A DNA stretch of 46,721 bases from Candidatus Saccharicenans sp. (GCA_024653215.1 JANLFU010000013.1:1-46721); one strand, 5' to 3'. Shown: positions 32,982 to 42,027, counted from the first letter of the stretch. The notes: generated by a model from the letters alone, not told the origin. Numbers and translations: made by a program.

Positions 32982-35291
32982 TCAGCGTGAAGAATTGACC
33001 AGTTGCCGGCCCTTGCTGGCGTATTGCTCCGAGGTGGCGTAATCACCCAGCCGGTTGTAAAGGTCGGCCAGGAGAAAATAGCCCAGTGGCAGGTTTTCTT
33101 TATCGGGTTTCAGTTCCAGGCCCTTCTTGACCAGGTCCACCGCTTCCTGGAATCGTTCGCCGCGCCTCAGGTAGACCCGGGCAATGTAAAAATAGGTCAG
33201 GGGAAAATCCGGGTTGGCCTGAAGGGCCCGCTGCAGGGTTTCCAGTTCTTCCTGTTCCCGGTGCTGCAGGCGGTAGAGGCGGGCCAGGTTGAACAGGGCC
33301 TTGTAATGGCTGGGAGAATCGGCAATTTCCTGCTGGTAGAGGTCCATGGCTTCCTGTAGCCGGTTCTGCTTTTCGTAGAGCTGGGCCAGGTTGTAGCGCA
33401 GGTTCAGCAGGGTCGGGTTGAGTTCCCGGGCGGCCTGCAGGTGTTCCTCGGCGCAGGCCAGGTTGTCCCGGTTGAGGCAAATGGCGGCGATGGCGTTATG
33501 GGCCGAAGCCGAGCGGGGATTTTTCCTCAGGCACTCTTCAAAATAGGGCAGGGCCTTATCGTAATTGTTTCTCAGGGCATAAAGCGTGCCCAGCACGTGG
33601 TAGAACTGCGGGTCGTCAAATCCCTTTTTTACCTGCTCCAGGATGAACTGCTCGGCCAGCTCCGGCTTGTTCAGGGCGGCATAGCAGTTGGCCACGTTAA
33701 TCACCGCGAAGGAATCGTCGGGCTTGAGTTCCAGGGCCCGGGTGAAGGCTTCGACCGCTTCCTGGAATCTTCTGGCCTTGAAGTAAACGTTGCCCAGGGC
33801 AAAGAAGCCGTCGCTGATGGTCGGGTCTTCTTCCAGGATTTTTCTCAGGGCGCCGATGGCCTCCTCAAAATTACCGGCCATCCCGGTTTCCCTGGCCCGG
33901 GAGATTTCATTGAAGATGTTAATTTTATCCTTGGGGTCGGCCAGCTTCTTTCCGGCCAGCCGGGCCGGGTCGACGAACGAACCGAGGTAGCCCAGGGCGG
34001 CCAGCTTTTCCCTGGTTTCTTCATCCACGGAGGCGAAGTCAGCTTCGATGGCCTTCTCCCCGGCCTTTTTCTCGAAGTCTTCGGCCAGGCGGGTCAGCTC
34101 TTCGAAGACTTTCTTTTCAACGTAAACCAGGTTCTTCTGCTCGTCCGGGTCTGACTTCAGGTCGTAGAGCTCGGGCACGGGAGCGATGATTAATTTGTAG
34201 CGGTTATTCTGGAAGCTGCGCAGCTCGGACCAGCCGTAGTGATAGCGGGGATAGTAGGTCTCGGAGTAGGCCAGCCTGTCTTCCGGCTTCTGTTTTCCCG
34301 CGAAAAATCGGATCAGGCTCTTACCCTGAACTTCTGGCGGAATGGTCAGGCCGGTCATTTCCAGAAGGGTGGGCATGATATCGGTTAGTGTGACCACCCC
34401 GGAATACGTCCTGCCCTTGAATTTCTCAAATGGGGTGATGAAGATCAATGGAACGTGGATGGCTTCCTGGTAAACAAAGAAGCCGTGGGTGGTCTCTCCA
34501 TGTTCTCCCAGGCTCTCGCCGTGGTCAGAAGCCAGAACCAGGAACAGGTTATCGAGTAGCTTTTCTTTTTCCAGGTAGCTCCAGAAGCGGGAGAGCTGGC
34601 TGTCGGTATAGGCGATTTCTCCAAGGTAGGGGCGGTCCGGGAACCGGGACTTGAAGGGTTCGGGGGGCTCGTAAGGCGTATGCGGGTCATAGAGATGAAT
34701 CCAGGCAAAGAACTTACCTGATTTATTCTTTTCCAGCCAGGCCAGGGCTTCGTTAATTGTTTCTTCAGCCCGGCGCTGGACTTCACCCAGCGAAATCTTT
34801 TCAAAGCGACCGAGGTCGAAGCGGTCGAAATAATAGTCAAAACCCTGGTTCAGACCCCACTTGGAATCGAGAACGTAGGCGGAAACAAAGGCTGCCGTCT
34901 GGTACCCGGCTGATTTAAAGGTTTCGGCCATGGTTTCCAGTTGAGGCGGCACAACGAAACCCCCGTTATCCCGGACTCCGTGGTGGATGGGCAGGGTCCC
35001 GGTCAGAATGGTGGCATGGGAAGGAAGGGTAAGAGGGGTCTGGGCGATGCAGTTCTCAAAGCGGACCCCGGCCGCGGCCATTTTATTCATGGCTGGCGTT
35101 ACATCTGGAACGAAACCGTAGCAGCCCAGGCGGTCAGCCCGCAGGGTATCAACGGTGATCAGGATGACATTAAAATTCTTCTGGCCTCGAAGCTGTTTTA
35201 CCCCGGAATCACCGGGCCTGAATACGAATATGAAGAAGGCAGCGGCCGCCACCAGCGCCAGGACCAGCAAAATTAAGGCACCTTTTTTCAT
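32982..35291 (-). CDS. Membrane-anchored sulfatase-fold (alkaline phosphatase superfamily) protein with TPRs, copy B
   Basis: A 769-residue paralogue of the protein at 8897. An N-terminal signal anchor (about 4-24) is followed by the sulfatase-like domain: ILITVDTLRADRLGCYG, TPLTLPSHATILTG with Thr88 in the nucleophile position, WIHLYDPHTPYEPPEPF, and SDHGESLGEHGETTHGFFVYQEAIHVPLIF. As in copy A the Cys/Ser of true sulfatases is Thr and the motif Arg is His. TPRs fill about 460-765 (DGFFALGNVYFKARRFQEAVEAF; PQFYHVLGTLYALRNNYDKAL). A GTG three bases earlier could also start translation. The promoter -10 ends 7 nt before the ATG, so the mRNA is probably leaderless. A periplasmic transferase or hydrolase of phospho-groups is inferred. 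Confidence 0.88.
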   Translation of the reverse strand: MKKGALILLVLALVAAAAFFIFVFRPGDSGVKQLRGQKNFNVILITVDTLRADRLGCYGFVPDVTPAMNKMAAAGVRFENCIAQTPLTLPSHATILTGTLPIHHGVRDNGGFVVPPQLETMAETFKSAGYQTAAFVSAYVLDSKWGLNQGFDYYFDRFDLGRFEKISLGEVQRRAEETINEALAWLEKNKSGKFFAWIHLYDPHTPYEPPEPFKSRFPDRPYLGEIAYTDSQLSRFWSYLEKEKLLDNLFLVLASDHGESLGEHGETTHGFFVYQEAIHVPLIFITPFEKFKGRTYSGVVTLTDIMPTLLEMTGLTIPPEVQGKSLIRFFAGKQKPEDRLAYSETYYPRYHYGWSELRSFQNNRYKLIIAPVPELYDLKSDPDEQKNLVYVEKKVFEELTRLAEDFEKKAGEKAIEADFASVDEETREKLAALGYLGSFVDPARLAGKKLADPKDKINIFNEISRARETGMAGNFEEAIGALRKILEEDPTISDGFFALGNVYFKARRFQEAVEAFTRALELKPDDSFAVINVANCYAALNKPELAEQFILEQVKKGFDDPQFYHVLGTLYALRNNYDKALPYFEECLRKNPRSASAHNAIAAICLNRDNLACAEEHLQAARELNPTLLNLRYNLAQLYEKQNRLQEAMDLYQQEIADSPSHYKALFNLARLYRLQHREQEELETLQRALQANPDFPLTYFYIARVYLRRGERFQEAVDLVKKGLELKPDKENLPLGYFLLADLYNRLGDYATSEQYASKGRQLVNSSR

Positions 35292-35298
35292 CACCCTG

Positions 35299-35307
35299 AT
35301 TATACCA
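35299..35307 (-). promoter_or_regulatory. Extended -10 promoter directly before the second sulfatase-like gene
   Basis: TGGTATAAT on the minus strand; the ATG at 35291 is 7 nt after the -10, where transcription would be expected to begin. The -35 (CTGCCT at 17 bp) is poor, consistent with an extended -10 promoter. Confidence 0.6.
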
Positions 35308-35582
35308 TATAAAGGATGGGCAGGCAGGAGCGGTCAGTTCAGGTTGTGGGTATATGTGGGGCTATAAATCATCCATTATTAAAAATCTTGCCCGATGTAG
35401 TTCAAGGCATGATATAACCAGAATTTTTAGATATCCAATTCTCTGATGGCAGGGATTGGACGACTAAGACCCGGGGGCTGGGCCCGAGCCAACAATTCTT
35501 TTACACGGCGAAATGGGGAGTGAACACTGGCTCTGGCCTTGGCCTGCGATCTGGCCGGAGCCAACCGGAATCGAGCTTGACT

Positions 35583-35618
35583 AAATAAAAAAGGGGCGGC
35601 AGATAGCTCTGCCGCCCC
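35583..35618 (-). terminator. Rho-independent terminator of the second TonB receptor gene
   Basis: An 11-bp stem GGGGCGGCAGA/TCTGCCGCCCC (35618-35608 with 35603-35593, four-base loop) is followed on the minus strand by TTTTTTATTT. It begins 22 bp after the stop codon. Confidence 0.93.
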
Positions 35619-35639
35619 CTGAACTTGAGCTCTGAACTA

Positions 35640-38402
35640 TTAGAAGATCAACCTGACTCCAACCCTGGCCTGTCTGGCATTGACGATTCCGTAGAGCTGA
35701 TGACCCATGGTGGAAGGATAGCTGGTCGGAATCCAGTCATACATCCAGCGGGTACCCCAGGAGGTGATGGTGTCACTATTCAGCAGGTTGAAGACGTCAA
35801 CCATCAGGCCCAGCCGGTACTTGCTGGCGAAGGTGAAGATCTTTTCCAGCCTGATGTCAATCTGGTGGTCCATCGGGTAGTGGTTGGAGCCGCGAGGTTC
35901 GACAAAGAAGGTGATCCGGCCCTGGGTAAAGCGGGAAGTCCGATAACGCGTGGTCCAGGCGTTGCCGGTGATGCCGTGGTAGTAGACATTAACGCTCAGT
36001 TCGATCTTGGGAATGACATAGGTGCCCTGGACCTTGATCATGTGGGTCGGGTCGTAGGTGGAGTTGCCGTCGCTGTTGATCCAGAAGTTCGGGTCGTAGA
36101 CGTTGCCGCCGTAACCGATGTCGTCGGCGAAACCGTTATCGGTGGTGCCCCAGGCCTTGGACAGGGTGTAGGAAGCCCATAACTGCCACCGGTTGGAGAA
36201 GCGCTTGTTGAACATGAACTGGATACCGTGATATTTCCGGTAGGGTTTTTCCAGGATCCAGGGATACTCACCGTAGGCTCTGTCCAGGTTGGTGATGTAG
36301 TACTGCGGGGTTTCCAGGGTTTCCAGGGTTCTTTCATAGACCGTATAGGTGCCGAAGTTGGGAACCGTGACAGTTCTTGGAATGTAATCGGCATTCAGGT
36401 CTATGGGGCCGATCAGATTCTTCCACCGGCGGTTGATATAGCTGACGCTGAAGGAAGAATCCTTGAACAGTTCGCGCTCCAGGCTGACCGTCCACTGGAT
36501 CATGTAGGGATGCTTGATATCCTGGTCCATCAGGTACTGGTCATGGGGAATCGAGAACCAGAGCAGCCATTCATCATAGATCCCGTCCTCGTCGTCGTCG
36601 TACCAGTCATAATAATAGCCGTTGTAGCTGCTGTAGGCGGAAGGCGGGTTCATCCGGTCGTGATAGGCGGTCAGCATGGCCTCGGAGAAGTGCCCGTAGT
36701 GGGCCTTTAAGACCGTGGTCTTGTCGCCGAACAGGTCATAGGTGAAGCCGATGCGGGGTGAAATCCTGGTGTTGGTATAGACATTCCCCGAAACGCCCTT
36801 AACCTGGCCCCAGTAAAAGCTGAACCTGAGGCCGGCGTTGATGTTCAGCCTCTTGGTTACCTGCCAGGAATCCTGGGCGAAGGCTTCCAGTCTGGTGTAC
36901 CGGGTATTGATATCGTACCCGGTGTACTGGTAAGCCAGATAGGGATAGCCATAATAATCGTAATACTGTACGTGGTCGCCCAGTTCTCCGCCCTGGCCGG
37001 TGAAGCCGTAGCGGCTGCGGGCCATGGATCTCTCAAATTCGGCGCCGAACTTGAAGTCATGAGAGCCATAAAAATCTTCCACGTAATGGCTCAGGTTGGC
37101 ATTGGCCTGGAACCGTTGCCTGTCGGCATAGTAGAAATACCCGGAGCTGTAGCGCTGGAAATTGTCGGCAAAATCAAAATGCATATAGGGCGCCATTCCG
37201 ACTTCAGGGTCAAGATAATAGTAACCCCAGAAATAGGCAGCCTTGATGTCCAGGAAGGTCTTGGAGCTGAAAATCTTGGTCAGGCTGAAGTTGCCAACCA
37301 CTTCGGGTGATTTCTGGGTAACGGTGGCTTCCGGAGAAACCGTGGCTCCGGCTCCGCGGTTGATACCATCATACGTATCTATCTGGACTGAACCGGTCAT
37401 GGACAGGTTAGGCAACTGGGAGCTCAGCTTGAAGAAGCTCCTGGGTTGCTTGTAATCGACAGCCTCGGGGAAGCCGGTGGGATAGCGCCAGGTCCGGTAA
37501 TACTGGAGGCCAACGTAGAACCACAGCTTGTCCCTGATGATGGGGCCGCCCAGGTGGGCGTTGACGTCCATGAGCTTCAGCAGGGGGGTGGACAACTCGG
37601 GAAAGTCATTGATGTAGGCAGCATTGTTGTCGGTGCCCCAGAAACCCTTTGGACCGTCGGTCTTTTTGCCCTGGAAATCGAATTCCATGTGGCCCGAGAA
37701 GTTATTTCCACCCGACTTGGTGATCAGGTTGAAGATAACTCCGGTAAAGTTGCCGTATTCAGCCGGCAGCCCGACACCCATGATCTTGGCTTCTTCCACG
37801 ATGTTGTGGTCGGAGAAGACCCAGGCCGAGCCGGCTTCCGGGTCGGCCACGTTAACACCGTCCATGGTGTAGGCAATTCCCGTGTTCTGGGAAGCGCCGA
37901 AGGCCACGTTGTTGGTGACGCCCGGAGCCATATTGACGATGTCGGCCGTAAACTGGCTGTAGGGCATGTTGCGCAGGAGCTCGTTGGTCAGGGCCACGGA
38001 AGCAGTTTCGGTCGATTTAACGTCAACCGTGGGCGACTTGGCCACAACCGTAACCTGTTCTTCCAGTGTGGTCTGCTTCATGGTCAGGTCGATGGTTAAA
38101 GTGGTGGTTGTGGTCAGGCGGACGTTGGAGTTGACCACATCGCTGAAGCCCTGGAGCTCAGCTTTAATGGTGTAGGTTCCGGGCGGCAGAGCCGGGAACC
38201 TGTAGACACCCCTGGCGTCGGTCACGGAAGACCTGGTGCCCATAAGACCGGGACCGGATATGGTCACGGTTACCCCGGGTAGCGGCGTGCCTGATTCGTC
38301 GGTCACCGTCCCGGTGATGGCTCCTGTTTCACGTGACTGGGAAAAGGCCAGAGGAGTCAGCAACAAAACGATCAACAGTGGAACAAAAACTTTTTTAATC
38401 AA
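35640..38402 (-). CDS. TonB-dependent outer-membrane receptor with N-terminal carboxypeptidase-regulatory-like domain (copy B)
   Basis: A 920-residue outer-membrane receptor. The signal peptide ends near residue 21 (TPLAFSQ). Residues 28-108 form the regulatory-like domain (GAITGTVTDESGTPLPGVTV). EEQVTVVAKSPTVDVKSTETA (114-134) is the same plug-entry sequence as in the receptor at 11931. The plug continues to about 245 (TMDGVNVADPEAGS; GVIFNLITKSGGNNF), and the Tyr-rich barrel ends QARVGVRLIF with a terminal Phe. The start is TTG at 38402, six bases after AAAGGAGG. No SusD-like gene is adjacent. It has a sigma-54 promoter and leader like those of copy A. Substrate unknown. Confidence 0.92.
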   Translation of the reverse strand: MIKKVFVPLLIVLLLTPLAFSQSRETGAITGTVTDESGTPLPGVTVTISGPGLMGTRSSVTDARGVYRFPALPPGTYTIKAELQGFSDVVNSNVRLTTTTTLTIDLTMKQTTLEEQVTVVAKSPTVDVKSTETASVALTNELLRNMPYSQFTADIVNMAPGVTNNVAFGASQNTGIAYTMDGVNVADPEAGSAWVFSDHNIVEEAKIMGVGLPAEYGNFTGVIFNLITKSGGNNFSGHMEFDFQGKKTDGPKGFWGTDNNAAYINDFPELSTPLLKLMDVNAHLGGPIIRDKLWFYVGLQYYRTWRYPTGFPEAVDYKQPRSFFKLSSQLPNLSMTGSVQIDTYDGINRGAGATVSPEATVTQKSPEVVGNFSLTKIFSSKTFLDIKAAYFWGYYYLDPEVGMAPYMHFDFADNFQRYSSGYFYYADRQRFQANANLSHYVEDFYGSHDFKFGAEFERSMARSRYGFTGQGGELGDHVQYYDYYGYPYLAYQYTGYDINTRYTRLEAFAQDSWQVTKRLNINAGLRFSFYWGQVKGVSGNVYTNTRISPRIGFTYDLFGDKTTVLKAHYGHFSEAMLTAYHDRMNPPSAYSSYNGYYYDWYDDDEDGIYDEWLLWFSIPHDQYLMDQDIKHPYMIQWTVSLERELFKDSSFSVSYINRRWKNLIGPIDLNADYIPRTVTVPNFGTYTVYERTLETLETPQYYITNLDRAYGEYPWILEKPYRKYHGIQFMFNKRFSNRWQLWASYTLSKAWGTTDNGFADDIGYGGNVYDPNFWINSDGNSTYDPTHMIKVQGTYVIPKIELSVNVYYHGITGNAWTTRYRTSRFTQGRITFFVEPRGSNHYPMDHQIDIRLEKIFTFASKYRLGLMVDVFNLLNSDTITSWGTRWMYDWIPTSYPSTMGHQLYGIVNARQARVGVRLIF

Positions 38403-38443
38403 TCTCTCTCCTCCTTTCGGAAAGTAATGCGATTCCTTTGAGT

Positions 38444-38476
38444 GAAAAACCAGAAGAATCTATTCTCGGTTTTTTC
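38444..38476 (-). promoter_or_regulatory. Leader hairpin of the second TonB receptor
   Basis: GAAAAACC (38444-38451) can pair with GGTTTTTTC (38468-38476), and AGAA (38455-38458) with TTCT (38463-38466). On the transcript the hairpin follows directly after AAGGAGGTGA and is followed by only a short pyrimidine run, so attenuation is possible but unproven. Confidence 0.4.
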
Positions 38477-38486
38477 TCACCTCCTT
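38477..38486 (-). promoter_or_regulatory. Internal Shine-Dalgarno-like AAGGAGGTGA in the leader
   Basis: Identical in ten bases to the element in the other receptor leader (15138-15147), about 75 nt upstream of the TTG start and without a start codon at suitable spacing. Confidence 0.45.
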
Positions 38487-38557
38487 CCTTCTGCAAAATT
38501 TTTTATACTTGCCCTTTCATTGTTCATAAAATAGCATAAATCATTACTAATAATCAA

Positions 38558-38573
38558 AGCAATTTTTGTGCCA
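38558..38573 (-). promoter_or_regulatory. Sigma-54 (RpoN) -24/-12 promoter of the second TonB receptor
   Basis: The minus strand reads TGGCACAAAAATTGCT; GG and GC are 10 bp apart. The predicted start near 38547 gives a leader of about 145 nt, the same as for the first receptor. Confidence 0.82.
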
Positions 38574-38652
38574 CCTCGATAGATTATTTAACCTATTGAA
38601 ATTTATATAATTAACGAAGAATTAGAAATAATTTTCCGCCGTGATTCAATTA

Positions 38653-38673
38653 TTTGGACATAAATTATCCAAA
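38653..38673. promoter_or_regulatory. Inverted repeat, candidate activator site
   Basis: TTTGGA-N9-TCCAAA lies 80-100 bp upstream of the -24 element. Arms TTGGA/TCCAA recur upstream of the first receptor (15291-15313) with a spacer two bases longer. Confidence 0.3.
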
Positions 38674-38921
38674 AAAGCGAATTCTTATGTTTTAGAGCTC
38701 TTATTTAATTGAAATGTGGGCAACTAAATTAAATTTCTGAGGTATAAAATAATGGGGCCCATGAGATTTGGGACGGCTGTTTACTTTAGCGGAAGAATAA
38801 TTTCGATAAATTTGCTAAAATAAAAAAGTAAGCTGGCCTCTGGCGTGATGAGGACTTAAACCTAGCCAAGGCAATTTTGAGAAATACCAAGAGTCAGAAA
38901 GGAACTCTTCAATAATCAACA

Positions 38922-41012
38922 ATGTCTTATATAAACCGTCCTAAAGAATTCAGCAGGCTGGCCTGGCTGCCGCTTCTTTTACTGATCTGTATTATCCAGC
39001 CAGTTCTGTCCCCGGCCTACGGCCAGAAGCAGAAGGACATAATCAATGAGCTGACGCCGGCCCAGAAAGACTGGCTGGAAATAGTCACTCCGATCATCAC
39101 CGGGGCAGAAAAAGAAGTCTTCTTCAAGCTGAAGACCGAGCAGGAGCGCGACCGGTTCATCAGCCTGTTCTGGAAGGTCCGGGATCCCAATCCCGATACC
39201 AACGAGAACGAATTCTACCGAGAGTACCTGGAACGGGTCCACTTCGCCGACAGGTACTTCGGCATCGGCTCATCCAAAAGGGGCTGCCTGACCGAGCGCG
39301 GTTATTATTACCTGCTCCTGGGCAAACCCCGGGAGCGCCAGGTCTATGCCACCCAGTCTGATATCTGGCCTATGGAGCTCTGGTTCTACCAGGGGGACCC
39401 GAAATACGGTCTACCCGGGTACTTCTACCTTCTCTTCTACCAGCCGGAAGGTTCGGGGGATTACCGTCTTTATTATCCGGGCGTTGAAGGACCGGAGAAG
39501 CTGGTCATCCCTTCCATGTCCTCCGCCCAGTTAAACCGGAGCAAGGCCCTGGAGGTAATCAAGGCTATCAATGCCGAGCTGGCCAAGGCGGCCATCAGCT
39601 ACTTGCCGGAAGAACAGCAGGACGGTTTCAGTTCTCTAACTTCACAGACCATAATTGCCACCATTAAGTCCCTGCCCGAGAAAAAATTTCCTTCGGCTTA
39701 TGTTAAGAACTACCTGAGCTACAAGGACCTGGTGGAAGTTGATTATTCGCATAATTTCATAAACTCCAACGCCGTGGCCAGGGTCTTTCCCGAGGGTCAG
39801 CATTATTTCGTCCACTGGTCCATCGAGCCCGATAAGATTAATTTCGCCGAGGTCAACGGGGTTTATTCGGCTACCTACGAGCTTACTGTCAGGCTGGAGG
39901 ATTCAGCGGGCCAGCCGGTTTTGAGCCGGACAGAAGAAGTCCCGCTCAGGTTAAACAGGGAGCAATTCCAGGCCCGCTCCCGCCAGAGGCTGGCTTTTCA
40001 GGACCTGTTTCCGGTCCTGCCCGGTGAATACAAGTTATTGATTCTTCTCAAGAATAAGACGGCCAGGGATTTTACCTCCTGGGAAACCAGCCTGAAGGTG
40101 CCCGGTACTGATTCCGGCCGCTTCCTGAGCCCTCTGGTCTTATACCATGCGGCCAGTCCCCTTCAGGCCGGCAGGGTTAAAGCCTTTTCCTTCAAGGGAC
40201 AGGAATACCTGGTCAGCGCCCGGAATGAATTTTCCCCGACCGAGAAGTTACAGGTTCTCTGCTGGCTTCTGTCTGACCGGGGATGGCCGGCCGAGGCCAG
40301 GGTCCAGTTATGCCTCAGGAGCCTGGATTCAGAAGCCAGTCCTGAGTGCCGAACAGTGCTTCTGAAAGAAGCCCTGCAGCCCGGCAATATCCTGCGGCTG
40401 GAGCCGGTGGACCTCGGCCAGGTGAGGCCTGGATATTACCGGGTGGAAGTTTCTCTTATTGATGGAAACAAGACCCTGGAAACGGTCAGGGAAAACCTGA
40501 TCGTTCTTTCCCAGCCAGCCCTGACCGCTCCCTGGGTATTGGGGCGGGTGCATGGGGCTATGCCCTCGCCGGATTTCCTGAGAATGCTGGCCGGCCAGCA
40601 TTTTCTTAAAGGCAACTACCAGGAGGCCAGGAAAATCCTGGAAGAGATCCTGGCTTCCCGCGACGAACCGGAAAGCCGGCTGCTGCTGGCCCGAACCCTG
40701 TTGGCCCTGGGCGACTACCGGGGGTCTTTATCGGCAGCGCTAGCTGTCTATGAAACAAACAGGGACAGGGAAGCGGCCAAGGTCATTGCCCTGGATTATG
40801 TGCGGCTGAAAGACTGGGCCTCGGCCAGGGGCTACGTGGACGGGCTGCTGGCCGAAGCCACAGAAGTCAGCGTTCTCAACCTGGCGGCCGAAGTCTATCA
40901 GAACCTGGGTGAGCGGGAGCAGGCCATAAAGTTCCTGGAAAAATCCCTGTCACTGCTGCCCGACCAGCCGGCCATCAAATCCTGGCTGGATGATTTAAAA
41001 AGGAAAAAATAA
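38922..41012 (+). CDS. GWxTD-type protein with C-terminal TPRs (copy B), motif degenerate
   Basis: A 696-residue exported protein, one residue shorter than copy A at 5635 and with the same layout. The signal peptide ends near residue 34 (PAYGQK). FISLFWKVRDPNPDTNENEF (79-98) is conserved, but the GWxTD motif reads GCLTE (121-125), with Trp replaced by Cys and Asp by Glu. The beta-rich middle (about 250-530) and helical TPR tail (about 550-690, AGQHFLKGNYQEARKILEE; LAAEVYQNLGEREQAIKFLE) match copy A. The regulatory-like/TPR gene follows after 82 bp. A purine-rich AAAGGAA lies about 20 nt before the ATG, farther than ideal. Function unknown. Confidence 0.87.
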   Translation: MSYINRPKEFSRLAWLPLLLLICIIQPVLSPAYGQKQKDIINELTPAQKDWLEIVTPIITGAEKEVFFKLKTEQERDRFISLFWKVRDPNPDTNENEFYREYLERVHFADRYFGIGSSKRGCLTERGYYYLLLGKPRERQVYATQSDIWPMELWFYQGDPKYGLPGYFYLLFYQPEGSGDYRLYYPGVEGPEKLVIPSMSSAQLNRSKALEVIKAINAELAKAAISYLPEEQQDGFSSLTSQTIIATIKSLPEKKFPSAYVKNYLSYKDLVEVDYSHNFINSNAVARVFPEGQHYFVHWSIEPDKINFAEVNGVYSATYELTVRLEDSAGQPVLSRTEEVPLRLNREQFQARSRQRLAFQDLFPVLPGEYKLLILLKNKTARDFTSWETSLKVPGTDSGRFLSPLVLYHAASPLQAGRVKAFSFKGQEYLVSARNEFSPTEKLQVLCWLLSDRGWPAEARVQLCLRSLDSEASPECRTVLLKEALQPGNILRLEPVDLGQVRPGYYRVEVSLIDGNKTLETVRENLIVLSQPALTAPWVLGRVHGAMPSPDFLRMLAGQHFLKGNYQEARKILEEILASRDEPESRLLLARTLLALGDYRGSLSAALAVYETNRDREAAKVIALDYVRLKDWASARGYVDGLLAEATEVSVLNLAAEVYQNLGEREQAIKFLEKSLSLLPDQPAIKSWLDDLKRKK

Positions 41013-41094
41013 AAGATTATAATGGACTCTGGATTCGGGTGGGTCTGGATCCTCAGCCCGGAAATAAGTCATCGATGAGATAAAGGAGCGGTCA

Positions 41095-42027
41095 ATGAAA
41101 GATAAGAAATTCATAGTCTATGTTTTGGTTGTCTCAGTACTGTTAATATTTATATCCACTAACGGGTTGGCCCAGGTCAGGGGCAAGCTCCGGGGCACGG
41201 TGGTGGATTCCCAGGATAATCCCGTTGAGAAGGCTACCATTACCATAGTTTCGACTCGCCTGGCCACTCAAAGGTATGAAACCAAAACGGGCAAGGATGG
41301 CCGTTTTGCCCAGGTGGGCATCTATCCCGGTTATTACCAGGTTACCATCAAGAAGGAAGGCTTCCTGCCTAAAACCTTTGAAGTCCATGTCGAAATCGAT
41401 GGCGACACCAACATGGAAACGATAAAGCTGAAAACGGCTGACGAACGGGCCGCCCAGAGCCTGTCCGGAGCCGACAGGGCATTCATGAAGGCCAATGAGT
41501 TTTACAACAAGCAGGACTACGAAAAGGCCGTGGCCGGATACCAGGAGGCCATCGGTCTTAGCTCCAATAACTGGGCCTATCATTTCAACCTGGGCCTGGC
41601 CTACAAGAAGCTGAATAAGCTCTGCGAGGCCAGGGAGGCTTTCAGCCAGGCGGTCCAGCTCAATCCGAATAGCTTCAGCGCCAACAAGGAGCTGGGGGAG
41701 CTCCTGGCCAGAGAGGAGCAGTACGAGGCGGCCGCCGGATATTACCGGAAGGCCGTCGAGCTCAGTCCCAATGACCCGGATGCCCATTATAACCTTGGTG
41801 CCTGCCTGGTGAACCTGGGCCAGGGCGAAGAGGCCCTCGGGCATTTTCAAAAGGCGGTGGAGCTCAAGCCTGATTACGCCGAAGCCTATTTTCAGATGGG
41901 GTCCATCTACATCAGTCAGAATAAGAAGGCCGAAGCTATCGCCAGCCTGGAGAAGTTCATAGAGCTGGCGCCCCAGCATGAAAAGGCCGGACTGGCCAGG
42001 CAATTGCTGGAATATCTGAAAAAATAA
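41095..42027 (+). CDS. Secreted carboxypeptidase-regulatory-like domain + TPR protein (copy B)
   Basis: A 310-residue protein. The signal peptide ends around residue 26 (TNGLAQ). The regulatory-like domain covers about 28-115 (RGKLRGTVVDSQDNPVEKATITI; GYYQVTIKKEGFLPKTFEV). At least four canonical TPRs follow from about 135 (ANEFYNKQDYEKAVAGYQEAI; AYHFNLGLAYKKLNKLCEAREAF; DPDAHYNLGACLVNLGQGEEAL; AEAYFQMGSIYISQNKKAEAI). The same architecture and position after a GWxTD gene are seen in copy A (7773-8747). GGAG precedes the ATG. A periplasmic binding or assembly role together with the GWxTD partner is inferred. Confidence 0.88.
   Translation: MKDKKFIVYVLVVSVLLIFISTNGLAQVRGKLRGTVVDSQDNPVEKATITIVSTRLATQRYETKTGKDGRFAQVGIYPGYYQVTIKKEGFLPKTFEVHVEIDGDTNMETIKLKTADERAAQSLSGADRAFMKANEFYNKQDYEKAVAGYQEAIGLSSNNWAYHFNLGLAYKKLNKLCEAREAFSQAVQLNPNSFSANKELGELLAREEQYEAAAGYYRKAVELSPNDPDAHYNLGACLVNLGQGEEALGHFQKAVELKPDYAEAYFQMGSIYISQNKKAEAIASLEKFIELAPQHEKAGLARQLLEYLKK

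Larger units (their letters stand above)
38487..38921. other. Intergenic region between divergent envelope genes
   Basis: About 435 bp, very AT-rich. It holds the sigma-54 promoter of the TonB receptor and a dyad TTTGGA-N9-TCCAAA (38653-38673), about 80 bp upstream of the -24 box. I cannot point to a convincing promoter for the rightward GWxTD gene. Confidence 0.5.
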
